Source: Warburgia ugandensis
Lineage: Eukaryota; Streptophyta; Magnoliopsida; Canellales; Canellaceae
Assembly (NCBI GenBank): GCA_035236585.1
Contig: CP141135.1
Coordinates: 8,900,001 to 8,964,000, forward strand
Direction of reading: 5' to 3'
Length of the DNA stretch: 64,000 bases
The notes below the pieces were generated by a model. The model saw only the letters and a list, made by a program, of their open reading frames with translations. It was not told where the DNA came from and searched no databases. Position 1 is the stretch's first letter. Each line of letters opens with the position of its first letter. Positions 24,581 through 36,233 of this stretch are shown here, piece by piece. The position numbers and the translations under genes are program-made.

Positions 24581-25480
24581 AATTACAAATGTAGTTTAGT
24601 GGACTGCTTCTCATTATTGCATTATATTATTTCCTTCTCCCTTTTGTTTTTTGAACAAGCAACTTGTGGCTTTCCAGCTTGTGTGGCGCTCTCTCTTTCT
24701 CGAGTATCGCTCGCTCGAACACACATAAAAGAAAAAGAAACATTATCTCTGCAATAGAAATAACCCATGCACTCAGTGCATGGCTCACCTTAGATGATCT
24801 TTGCTATCCAACATTCTCAGCTGTCCATTACTAGTCCCTGGAACTCCATTTTTGCGATCTGTCCCTCGTAACTTGTAAGGATACCAAACTGAGCAGATAA
24901 ACTCCGTGAATACAGCCCTTTGGTTTTCGGGTAACAGGGTGGGACTTAGAATGGGAATATATATATACATGTGTGTGTGTATGTATGTATGTAAAACACA
25001 ATTTTCAGCTTATTCAAGAGTATTCCACCAATGAATCAATCATTACATAACTCAAATTTCGATCTTACGGCTCCAACCGGCTGTGAACTTCCCATTCTGA
25101 TAATGTCTAACTATGGATTCCTGGATTAAAAACAGTGGGATGAGCAATTATGGTAATCTAATAAGTGTGAATAAGGGGCAACAGCCCATCCATGAACATT
25201 TTCGGGCAGTATTTAATACAGTTGCCTACTACCCATTCCCTAAATTTGGGACCCATCGGACTGTTCCAAGGATCCAGTTTTACCTTTAAATGATTGGTTC
25301 CAAAATAACGAAACAATCGAAGAGTTAGCACCAAGGGTGGAGAATTTTATGTATGATTCAATCACTGCATTCCGATCCAAATTAGTTGGATAGGGTTGTT
25401 GAGATAGGGGGTTAACTAGTACTTCTACTCACTCATATTCTCCAAACAAAAATATGGGCATCCTCCATATAACAGTTCAT

Positions 25481-25665
25481 AAAAAAGGACAGCCCTAGTA
25501 CACAAAGCTCCCACTCATACAAGGTTCAGGGAAAGAATGGACCACAAAGGTCTATAGTATATAGTCTTCCCTTGCATGTTTGGTGGAGACTATTTCCTCA
25601 CCTTGAACCTGAAGGTCACACAACAATAGCTTTACCCATAGAATAGCTCAGACTAGCATCATTTA
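25481..25665 (-). mobile_element. Au SINE, near full length
   Basis: On the minus strand it reads TTGTTGTGTGACCTTCAGGTTCAAGG (B-box region), a GGAAATAGTCTC-like linker, GACTATATACTATAGACC, TTTGTGGTCC, TTCCCTGAACC, GGGAGCTTTGTG, and ends GGGCTGTCC plus a T run. All blocks of the Au SINE consensus occur in order, diverged but uninterrupted. The exact 5' end and target-site duplication could not be fixed. Confidence 0.8.
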
Positions 25666-28620
25666 GAGTGCAAGTTTTGCTCGTGGCTTTGCTTTGTGCT
25701 TGTTGAGTATTGAGTTAGTCTTGAGTTTTCATCTTGACTTGTCATGTCTTTTTGTGTCAGTCGTGAGTTGTCGGTCTAGTCCTGTCTCGGCTTTTCTTCT
25801 TCTATTCAGACTGTTTGACGAAGCTGGGAGGATGAATGACTGGTTCAACGTTGAATGAAGTACTCTTAATTGATCAAAGGCATCGGGCTCTATATTTACT
25901 TGATTGAATTAAATTAGTATTGTTAGATCAAAAATAGTTTCCAATGTATGGTATCAAGGGGCGGATCAGATCATAAGCACTCGTGGTACAATCATGATAA
26001 GATCCTATCAAGATTATTTATAAATCAGAGATCCCTTATTTGATGTCTATATCATTAGTTCCTTCATATCTATAATCCATAATCACCCCCATAGGATGAT
26101 CCAAAATCATTTGAGTTTGATCTGTTAGGGTTATTGATCAATGGGCCATAATCCAAAATCACCTTTGGATGATCTAAATCATTTGAGCATGAAGCGGACA
26201 CTCAAAAAGTTTAAAAACAAATGAGAAAACTCTTGGGTAATTAGAGGGATTGTATGAATGTAATCTTTGATGGTTAGCTCATCTAAAATAGACTGGTAAG
26301 TAGTTTGTGTTAGATTTTTTAAATGAAACTCATAATATTGCCTACAGTATTGCTCCATACTTCATTATAGAAAAACTTAAAGTACTAACTTGAAAATTAA
26401 GTAGTTGAAATAACTTGTTTCTATTAGTCCTAATATAATGATGACATCAAGTGGAGATTGTTCCTTGAAGTTTCTCATAATCGTCCACCACACTATATGG
26501 TACACGTTCAATGATACTACGTATATAATGACAAAAGTCTTGGGGAAAAGTCAAAGCCTTATTAAAAAACCCCTAGTCTAGCATGGAAACTAGAGTTTAG
26601 GATTTCATCATCCCTTTCATAAGGATTTGTTAAAAGCTTAGAAGCTTTCATCATCCGAAATAGAAGATTGAAGAGTCAAGTTCGATGCCAACTTACTATT
26701 ATAACCAGAGGTAAGTAGTTTATTTCATATTTCAGATATTATGTAAAGTAAACAAGTTTCTTTAATTTATAGTTTGGATAAGAAAAAATCTACACCTTCA
26801 CTTGTAGTGTTAAGCTTTTAGCTATTGATATAAAGCCTAGGATTATGGTTGACTGGCCATATTACCAGAGTTCACAAGAAAATGAATTGGAGTTAAGATT
26901 CGAGGCAGCACTTTCCCCTTTGTGGGAAGTTGATTTAGGGTTTAGCTCATCACGGTTTCACCATATGTGTATAAAAAAAAGGATAGTGGGCCCACCTCTT
27001 TCATTTCTTTCAGTAATCTAAATTATTCATCAGATTTGTCTCATCTTAGATGGCCTAGCGTGTATCAAGTCCCTTCATTTTTAGGCTTTCTGAATACAAG
27101 AATAGATGGTATGACATTGGAAAGACCTAAAGCACATGACATCATTTATCTTTTGGGCTTCAATGTTAAAAAATAAAGGGCTTAGATGCATCTAATGCAT
27201 TTGAGATTTTGCAGTTAGGCCACTTGAGATGAGGTAAATTTGATGAACGGTTTGGATCTTGGAAGGAAATACAAAAAGTTAGGCCACTATCTACCTAAGT
27301 TATATAATTCAAGTAGCCGCTTTCCCGTTATGTTCAGTTAATGTGACAATCTTAAGAAAATTGTAATCACCTTGAGATGAATGGTTCAGAGGAAAACGAG
27401 AGTTTCACAGGTACACTGTCCAAACAATTGGCTCGCGGTTTTGGTTGCTGAACGACCACCATTAAGTTATCCTTGAGGCATGCGCAGTTATCAAACCGTT
27501 CATCATCTGAACGACGCTATGATCAAAACCATTTATCATTTCCTTTCATCCTAAATGGGTCATGCCCCAATTATCTCTCTTCGGATTATCCTAACATTCT
27601 CTCCCTTCGCCTGCATTTGGGCCGCGATACAAGTGAACGGTTTGGATTGAACTAGTAACTCCCCATTTACTCTTAAAAAGCTTGTCTATCCTAGTCAGAT
27701 AAGTTCTAAAAATGGTAACGAAATATTGAGCAGTGGGAAGGTTGGGATTGTATGATGCTTGAATCTTCTTGGCATGTCCTCGGGCTCCAACAACTTTAGA
27801 TCCATGAAACACTCGCAGTTGAACTTCTTGTAAGGAGGATGTGTATATTTTTACTTGGAAACTTATAGCGTGCAAAACTTCGAGAGGGTCCTCCACAATT
27901 TCAATCATCCAAACCGTTTATCTATCTGATGCAGCATACTGTGGATGAGCACTAATATAAGTTATATTAGAATTCTAAGTACCTGATTTGTCCAGGGTTC
28001 ATTGCATACCATACCCCCTTGCATTTAATTTTCTAAATGTACTTTTAAAAGCCAAAAACTAGAGGAATCTAATGTTCAGAGGGTTCTGATTTTGGCATGG
28101 CTCATGCATACTACGCATTACTATTTCCCAAATGGAAATCCACCTTCCTCCTGTCTTACATATTTCTCTGCAAAAATTTTGTGCTGATTTTGTTCTCACA
28201 AGAATTCTTTGAACTTTAGATAATACAATGAAAAAAATTCTAACAAAAATTACAGTTACAAAACCAATAGTTTAGCTGCAGAAAGACAAGGAAAAAATTC
28301 AGAAATTTTCATTTCTAATCTTGTTATCCTGCGAAGTAATTTCCTTTAAAAGAAAAAATGACAAAATTGATGAAATTATTTTAAACAAATAACCCACAAA
28401 GCATATGCCTGGGTTTCTTTGCAAGACTAAGGGTATTGGAGGGATTTGGAGTCTCTCTAGTTTTTGGAAATCTAAATTTGACTTGAATTTGAAATTTGTT
28501 GTCTTTTCCGCTTGACTTTCACAAATATGGCAAATGTTTAGTCCTATATTGGAAGATGCAAGAGAGTTTCAATCTTTAAAATTCTTTCATTTTTTTCACA
28601 TTACTTTCAAGAATATACTC
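25666..28620. other. Intergenic DNA, no gene supported
   Basis: A short local repeat occurs at 26075-26190 (CATAATCCAAAATCACC and GGATGATC-AATCATTTGAG twice). Open frames at 26967, 27473 and 27591 lack recognisable content. Confidence 0.45.
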
Positions 28621-28729
28621 TTGGAATAGTGCACCTTGGGCCATTTGTGTGCATGCAAGTGCGTAAGTATGCTTGTTCGAGCTACGTTAACCTCTTTTGA
28701 CTTTGGTTGTGATCTAGCCCAAGCCCACT

Positions 28730-29400
28730 AGGATGTATGATCTATGGGCTGAGATATCGTAGTGCTTGGTTGACCAATTGGTTGAAGTCCAGGATGATTG
28801 GTCCATGCTGTCTAGGCCCATCTAGCCCATAGTAACCCACCACAAGAGTGCTAAAATAGGAATTTTGGTGGGCTTTCCTATAAAGACTTGCCTAGAGTTG
28901 CTTGTGGCCTTCCAAGGGACCACAGAAGGTCACTTGGCACCCAAACACCCCACTATATATAAAGGGGGAGTGTAGGCCATTCTATCTTGCACCTTTTCTT
29001 CTCTTCGTTGAGGTATGTTGTTTTTAGATTTTTAGCATCTATCTAGGTAAGATATTTTCTACTCTCTTTTCTTTAGTATTTTTTAGAGCATCACTCTATT
29101 CTTATTCTCTCTTAAAGTTTGCCAAAGAGCATCGCTCCAATTTGATTTAGGAGTTTGTCTAAGTATATTACTCATGAAGGGTTGTTCCACTTGTAAATAT
29201 CTCTAGTTCCAAAGTTTACTAGAGAGTATCACTTTGTTCTAGGGTTTTAAACTTGTGAAGTTTTACTTGTTCTCTATTTTGCTAAAAGTATTTCTACGTG
29301 TGTAGATCTCTAGTTCACAAGTTTATCGATTTTGGAGTCATTATGTTCTAATTCTGAGCTTGTGAAGTCCTTCTTTGAGTTGTTTTTATGATTATGAAGA
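28730..29400 (+). repeat. LTR-like segment with a strong TATA box
   Basis: CACTATATATAAAGGGGGAG at about 28952-28971 is a textbook TATA box, followed by CTTGCACCTTTTCTTC. A downstream leader has three similar words (GAGCATCACTCTATT, GAGCATCGCTCCAATTTG, GAGTATCACTTTGTTCT) at 60-110-bp intervals. No gene follows on this strand. A solo LTR or its R/U5 region is my best guess; boundaries are not determined. Confidence 0.35.
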
Positions 29401-29673
29401 TTAATTTTTTTGAAATTCATTTTACAAATTAAGGTACGAGCCAACTTTGACTGTGTAAATCAGTTGATGGTCAAACCAAGTTTAGCTTAGTTTAGTTCTA
29501 GAGATAGAGATGTTATATTCTTTGCACTTATTAGAAAACTTTAACTATCTTCAAGAGGCACATTTTGATGCATACCTCTAAGCTAAAGTTCATCAGATTT
29601 ATTTTATGCAAGATTATTTTGTTTCTAATATAAAAAGAGGAAGAGTTAATGCACGAGGTAGTGATCATCTTCA

Positions 29674-31372
29674 CTAGGGAGGATGTTGCTGCGCTGCTAT
29701 TTCTTTGATAACAAGCCTCCTCCCTCTGTTGATAGTGACAAAACACAAGTAAATATGCTCTTCAAGCTCCTCTAACTGCTCCAGAAAGCAGGAATCAATG
29801 TTCTCAAACTCATTAACCACTTCTTCCAGCAAGTGCCCATTCTTATTCCTTGAGCATATATTGATAATGGCCTTACTATGCTCAATCTCATCGTGCAATC
29901 TCATAATAAGCCGGCTCATTGTGTCGAAATCGCGGTTGAGAATGTAAGCCCCCTTTGCTGCAGCATCAAGCTGTGCCCTAAGTCTAGTAAGTGACCTCAA
30001 TTTAAGACGGGGCACTGATTTGAACTTTCGCTTAAAGAATGAAGTTGATGAGCAAATCACAACCGGTGTAGCGGCAATGCCGACACATGTATGAACCGCG
30101 AGGACTAATGTAGCCACCGCAACTGCACCACAAGCAGCCAGGAGTGTTATTTTCGAAGCCTTCTTGCAGATTTTGATGATTCTTGATCTTCGGGTAACCT
30201 TCTTATGGGTCAAAGTTAGTTGTTTGAGCATTGATCCAAATACCTCATGAATTGCAGTAAATTGCACCCGGCTTGATCCGGAGAGTGGGTTTTCGAGCTT
30301 TGAATAGGACATGAATTCGGCAAGGATGAATTGGCATTCATCTTCTGCGTAATCGAAGGGGACTCTTTTGGTTGATTTAATTGCTCTTTGGATTATTCGG
30401 TAGTTAGAGCGAGTTTGATCAATACAATCAAGAAGGTAACCACAGATTTTGCAGGCTTCTAAGCTATCAACAAAGTAATCGATGACTAGGGAGTGAAGGT
30501 GGGCATTATTGATCATGGCTAGTAGGGTTTCCTGCTGAGGTTCGATGAGGAATTCGGAGATCTGCAAATAGGAATTGAAGGGAGACAAGGGAATGGATTC
30601 TTCATTTGTTGTTCTTATCTGTCTTTGAACTTTGCTCCACATTTCTGTGTAGGATTTTGTTCTGAAAGTCTCCATGTACTCTTGATTGACATTTACCTTG
30701 GTGCTCAAGTTACTTAGGCGGTCCCTTCGGGATTGACCTGGAGGAGATGTGCGTAAGCAAACCCATTAAAAATTTGTATTAAAACAAAAAACCCACAAAA
30801 GTTTCAATTTTTCTGCTCTCATTTAATGGAAAAAGTAACTTCTTATTAGGAAGAAACGGAAAATAGCTAGAGCTGAATGTAGAATATGAAATTAAATGAT
30901 TTCGTATAATATCACACCCGAAGAGAAGTGAATGCATGGAGTGAACACATCATAAATTTTTATTGGTTTCAACAAAAACCATGATTATCCCTTTCTTTTT
31001 CCCCATATTTATGAAAAAATGAACTAGTAATCAGAGAAAAATGCATCACAAATCTACATGACTTAATAAACAAACTCTTACTCTCTCTTTTCTTTCTTGT
31101 TGCTAGGAAAAGTATGAACTTAGATCAGAATAAAGGGAGGATAACCATAAAAAGTTTTCATAGGCTTCAAATTTGAAAATCGATAATTTGTCTCTTTTTA
31201 TTCTCAGTGCATGGAAAAAATGAAAGAATATCAGGATCAGAATGAAAATATCAGAGCTGAACAAAGAGAAACAAATCAGACATAAAAAAAACACTTTGAT
31301 TGTATCACCGCAAAATGATTACGCTGTGATCTTACCCGAACTAAGGCACTGGCTCCCAGCATGACTCTGCAT
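29674..31372 (-). CDS. UPF0496 family protein (DUF677), two exons
   Basis: Exon 1 is 31372-31336 (ATG, 12 codons plus one base, donor GTAAG) and exon 2 is 30737-29674. The 598-nt intron ends CTCCTCCAG. The product is 366 residues, normal for UPF0496 proteins. The N terminus MQSHAGSQCLSSG leads into SRRDRLSNLSTKVNVNQEYM and FRTKSYTEMWSKV, the family's N-terminal signature. A long helical region follows. Residues about 209-242 (from ITLLAACGAVAVATLVLAVH onward) form one hydrophobic, probably membrane-associated, segment. A second helical coil runs from RAQLDAAAKG to the end. Family function is essentially unknown; some plant members are membrane proteins linked to stress or cell-structure phenotypes. 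No disabling change is seen. The upstream exon is supported by phase and by the strong donor. Confidence 0.88.
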
Positions 31373-31399
31373 TTCTGTGTGTTCTTGGCAAAGAATAGC

Positions 31400-32570
31400 A
31401 CTAACATGAATGATCAAGGTTGGTTTTTTACAGATACCCAGTTGGGGAAAAGCTACATATCCTGCCAAGTCCACCACACTTCTATACTCGCTTGCTTAAA
31501 GATCCTAAACATTCATGCTCTTTGACTAGGTTTCATTGAAATCAACTTATATTCGTAAATGAATTATTTCAGACAATTGAATACCCAATCAAACAGTTTC
31601 CTTGTCCATTTACTAGTTATTTTTTTCTTAAGTTCACATAAGACACTCCAAACAAAGATGAAAACTATCTACTCAGATATGCAGGAATGGAAAGGAGAGG
31701 TTTTCATGAATCACTTACCTCTTGATCTTTTATGCCAACCAATCTTGGGCCACATGTCGTGGTAATCAAGCAGAACAAAAAGAGAATCAAATTCAATGTT
31801 CTTCCAAATATAGATATCTACTCTCCAGCGACCAGCCCAAATATTGGCTCCGTCCCTCTCTTTTGTTTTGTCTTCTTCTACTAGAGCTTGGGAGAATATG
31901 TCTCTCCTAGTCACCGACTTGAACAGGAACTATTGCTTGTGCATTGCTGAAACCTCTACAAGGCTTTTAAAGGAAGAAGGAGAGGGAAGAGAATTCAAGG
32001 AAAGAAATAGGCAGGCCATCTCACCCCCATCCGTCTGTTGTTTTACTTGTTTTGGCTTGATAGTTTCACCGTGTTTTCTTCCAAGGTGTAAGCCAAGTTC
32101 GATAACCGAATAATGCATAACATAACAATATGGGACTCGTTCCTTTGCTTACACGCATACAGGCAAATAGTCCAGACATGGTCAATTCAATGGAGAAAAT
32201 TTTGCCTTGTAATCGGTCCTAATTAATGTGAGATCTTTCTGATTGAGTCCAAATCAAAATCAAGTGTTCTAGAATCTAAAAGGTGATCGCCAATCCGATC
32301 ATGCCGTCTGATTAATCCTCACTATCAATTTCTAGGGCTGCGTGATGAGTGTACGGGTGTATACTGCACCGATATTTCCACCGTACGATTAAGTCTTCCT
32401 CTTTTCTTTTTTCTTTTTTTAAAGTTAGACAAATTCACCCATGCGCAACCTCAGATCCTCTACATGAAAAAAGAAAAAGGAGTTATATATACAAAGAAAT
32501 AAAGAGAATCATCATCTAAACAATTTTACTTTTCTGTACTTCTTAGTAAAGGAGAACGAATCTCTTGCTA
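31400..32570. other. Upstream region of the UPF0496 gene
   Basis: This probably holds 5' UTR and promoter of the minus-strand gene. Overlapping short frames on both strands at 31711-32118 have no domain resemblance. No TATA box could be assigned. Confidence 0.35.
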
Positions 32571-32574
32571 CTGG

Positions 32575-32640
32575 ATTATCACCAGGCAAGACTAGAGACT
32601 CTTGTGCAACTGTGCTAGAAGGCTTTGGTGCACCATAAAA
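32575..32640 (-). mobile_element. Fragment of the tRNA-like SINE family also at 7205
   Basis: TGTGCTAGAAGGCTTTGGTGCA is shared with the copy at 7283-7305, and the following GACTAGAGACTCTTG recalls its B-box side. Truncated; low certainty on ends. Confidence 0.4.
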
Positions 32641-34290
32641 TTAGGTTTTGGGAGAACCGTAATGATATTTGATGGATCAAGGGCCTTAAGGTGATCATCT
32701 GATGAAAGAGAAACAAAGGCACAATGGAAAAGATTTGTGTTCACTTGTTAGGTGTATTAACTTGATTTTAAGCTACTTAAAATGAAATTGGTTACTGATC
32801 AAGATAGAAGAGCGTTCTTTAACAACGAAAGGACAAACCCAGATGCGAAAACCATGGCACTTGATATCAGCTGACAAGCTAAACCTTTTCGATGTTGGGC
32901 TGATAGTGTACATGACATTTTCTTTTTCGTCTGGTCCATCTGCCTTAATCATTCCCGGCATCAATAGGTTAGTGTCATAAAGGTTAAGTTGCGTATAAAC
33001 CTTTCAATAAATATAATTTCATTACAAACTGGATTCGAGAAGTTTATACACCACTAGATTCAACTTTTCGATCGATTCCTGCGTTTACATGCCATCCATC
33101 CCAGATCAGGTTGAGGTGATAAGCATACATGGTGATTATCCTTTGAGGAATGATAGCACGGTGCTGCTCTGGAGCCCCCCCTTTTTGCATCATGCCCCTC
33201 ACCAGTGGTTCTTCAGACTCGTCCATTTTGAATTTTCTGATTCCAGTTATCTTGTATGCAAAAATTCAATGTAATTGGGTGGTTCTAAGATCAGAATACT
33301 CTATGCTTCTTACTTGTTAAACGTGAACGGGTGTTTGAGCAATGTTTCTCCCCACCTACGATCAAAAGTACTTTATTTTTCATTTTCATTTTCATTTTTT
33401 CTGACTTCCTAGTGCTTTATTTTTCCTTTTTTCCTGATTCCAGGCTCATCCAGTCATTGCTATCTTTGGAGCAGGAATCGTCGAACATCAGAGAATTTAG
33501 AAGGGAGGGTCTGATCATGATCCAGCATAGGCGGGACCCAAATGAAAAAATGAGGCGCGCTGCAACAAGTTTCCAGATGAAATTGTCAGTAACTACTAGA
33601 TGCTAGCATAAAACTGAGCAAGCAAGATTAGTCACTACTACTTTTGTTTGTTCCGTAGAAATAAGGGAAAGCAGCCTAAGTCGTAAGTGGATCGGTATCG
33701 TGATATAGCAGTAAAGGTAAGACGTGTAGGCGAATCCACTCATCAAGTTCTGATTGAAATAGGATCTCTCGGTTATGTTATGGTTGGAGGTTCAAGGTGG
33801 TACATTTTCCTGATTGGGCACACACATTAATGGGTCACGCCTCAAATTTGTGGTAAATCTTTCTATTTGTCGGGGATTCTTGGAAAGCAGAGCATTTGTA
33901 AGATATTTCGCTCTTAAATGCTGTTTGTTGAGGTCTTTGCTCGAGATGCTTAAATGTTCAATTGTAGATGTAATCAGATGAGTCTTGTGCTAATATGAGC
34001 AGCCCTTCTAAGTCCTGACCTTTGATTCGGGACGAACCACAGTTATAACATAAAATTTCAATCCGATTATATCGTATGGGGTGGTCACAGTTTTGGTTTT
34101 TTTCTCTGGAGAAGAATCAAGAAGTAATATGAGCTTGGATTAGAATATCTGGTGAGAGTTATCAGAAGGTGCATTACTTTGGTCCTTTTAAGAGCAACTC
34201 GTGTATTGAAGGAGGTATGACTTGGTCAAGACTAGTGCATATGCAATGCTTATACAGTTTTATGCATTTTTTAACTATTTATAGTTAGAA
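32641..34290. other. Intergenic DNA, no gene supported
   Basis: Short frames (for example 33044-33274 on both strands and 33331-33606) are not recognisable. No repeats longer than about 20 bp were noticed. Confidence 0.4.
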
Positions 34291-34422
34291 AAGGGGTGGA
34301 CCACAGGGGTCAATAGTATGCAGCTTTACCTTGCATTTTGCAAGAGTCTATTTCCGTGCCTTGAACCCGTGACCTCAAGGTCACATGACGATAATTCTAA
34401 TGTTGTGCCAAGGCTTTCCTTC
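34291..34422 (-). mobile_element. Au SINE copy flanked by an 18-bp target-site duplication
   Basis: The minus strand reads CCTTGGCACAACATTAGAAT, a GTGACCTTGAGGTCACGGGTTCAAGG B-box block, AGACTCTTGCAAAATGCAAG, CTGCATACTATTGACC and GGTCCACCCCTTTTC. The usual 3' CCGGGCTGCCC end is missing. It is flanked by TTAACTATTTATAGTTAG (34271-34288) and TTAACTATCCATAGTTAA (34423-34440), which match as an aged target-site duplication. The pair supports insertion of an already 3'-short copy at this site. Confidence 0.8.
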
Positions 34423-34440
34423 TTAACTATCCATAGTTAA

Positions 34441-36097
34441 GGACCAAAAATAATCTAATGGCGGTCAGAATTGTAGTAATGGTTCGAAATCTTGATCATT
34501 AAAGATCTAACGTGTACAATCATATGGATGGTTAAGATTAATAGTAAGTTAAGACCCACTTTGTAAAGTATAGGCCCGGAAAGGCCTATCAGATGGTTCC
34601 TTTGAGGAAAAGAAAAATGAAAATGAACTATAAGATGGCTCGTTTTTGAAGTATTGTAGCAGTCGCGGATCTTTAAAGTTTTTTCAGAAGTGCCAAATTG
34701 CCAGCAGTCCCGAAACTTGTGTGGTATGTTGGCCACGGGGATAACAAAGTAACAACCGTGGATAAATCTTTACCACCCGCTAATCTGGCAGCCTGAAGAT
34801 GTATAATCTGTGTCAAGCGTTGGTATTCATTACCCAGTGGCTGAGAGTAATGCATGAAATTAAATTTTCAAGCCGTGCACTGGAGTTTCCTGAAAAGTAA
34901 ACCGTTTGGGTTGAATAGTTCACATAGCTTTCCTTGTGAATCTATTTTCATGTATCTCTCATCCAATGGCTAAACAAATGCAAAGTGCACAAACCCAAGA
35001 TTCCCAACCCTTTGAATGATCAGGATTAAACTCACTAGATTAGGTCTGTCAATTTTGAATCTTATGTTGCATGATATCTTATGGTAATTAGGGAAATGTA
35101 TCTGGGACATTGATTTGTTGGCCACAGTATTTGAGGGCCGAGATTGTCTCGATTCATTATCTAAATCCAAGCGTGAAAACCTAATATGAGTTCATTCCAC
35201 TAATTTTTGAGAGCTTTAAAAATAGGTTAAAAAAACTAGGGTCCTTTTTAAGGAGAACCAAAAGAAAGTTCAGTCTCCATTCCCTGTACGGTTAAAAAAC
35301 AAAAAGAAAAAAAAAAAAAACAAACAAACAAAATTTTCCTTTTTGTTCTTTTTCATTAGCTTTTCAGAATGAGATTGTAGTTTAGATTTCGGCCAAGGTT
35401 TTAGATAGAAAGGAAATAAGATTTTTATCTGACTACTGTCTATTAATCGGTCTTTCAGAAATTTTGTTTCTGATAATTAAACGCCATTGTAGCTACATTT
35501 AACATGCATCTCTTTATTCCACTCCTTGAATCTTCGTACCACCGAGGGAGTTGAAATCATAACATATGGCCAAGATTTTTAGTTATTATCAATAAAGATA
35601 ATAAGATGTAATTTCTAAGAATTGATCAGGTTACTAACATAGAACCTCTTATCGGTTGAGCAAATATGATAGTATCTTAGGTTTCTGCTATTGTTATAGG
35701 CTCATTCTCCTTTGTTTTTTTATTTTTTCTTCTTCCTCTTCAGAATCTGAAACTTTGAAATCCAGGTTATTCTCCACCCAGCATTGTATTTTCTCTTCTT
35801 GTTCTTCCAATTCGTCAATCAATTCACATGGCCATCAAGAAACTTTTTGCTAATTTCCTTGATTTCAAATGCATCCATTTTATCTTTAAATTCTCGATAA
35901 TTGTTGAGATCGGTCTGGCAGTAGGATTGGGATGAGATTTCTCGGATGCTAGTCATTCCCAAATGGATCCAATTTTGTCTGTTATCAACCATCGGATTAA
36001 AGTAGAGATGTTAATGGGTTTGATCCACCGGCCAAATGGTGCCAGCCAGTAATGTGTTGCTAAGAAAGATGGCTTTTGAGAAATTATCAAATAAGCA
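34441..36097. other. Intergenic DNA downstream of the CAD-like gene
   Basis: AT-rich, with an A-rich tract near 35300-35335. No gene, RNA or transposon domain recognised. Confidence 0.4.
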
Positions 36098-36233
36098 TTA
36101 ACCGGCCCCCTTATTATGGAAACAAGTAAGCATACACATGGACAGAAGAAGATAAACAGTCAGACACAAGAAGAACAATGAACTGAACCTGCAACAGAGA
36201 CAAGTACAGATGGGAGCAAGGTCTGGGTCCGAG

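Larger units (their letters stand above)
22460..25480. other. Gene-poor, AT-rich region with local duplications
   Basis: No coding sequence is supported. Besides the duplication at 22680-23190, smaller repeats occur: CTCATATTATAATnTTATACTA at about 24015 and 24271, and AAGCAAnTTGTG followed by a CTCTCT segment at about 24500 and 24656. Confidence 0.5.
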
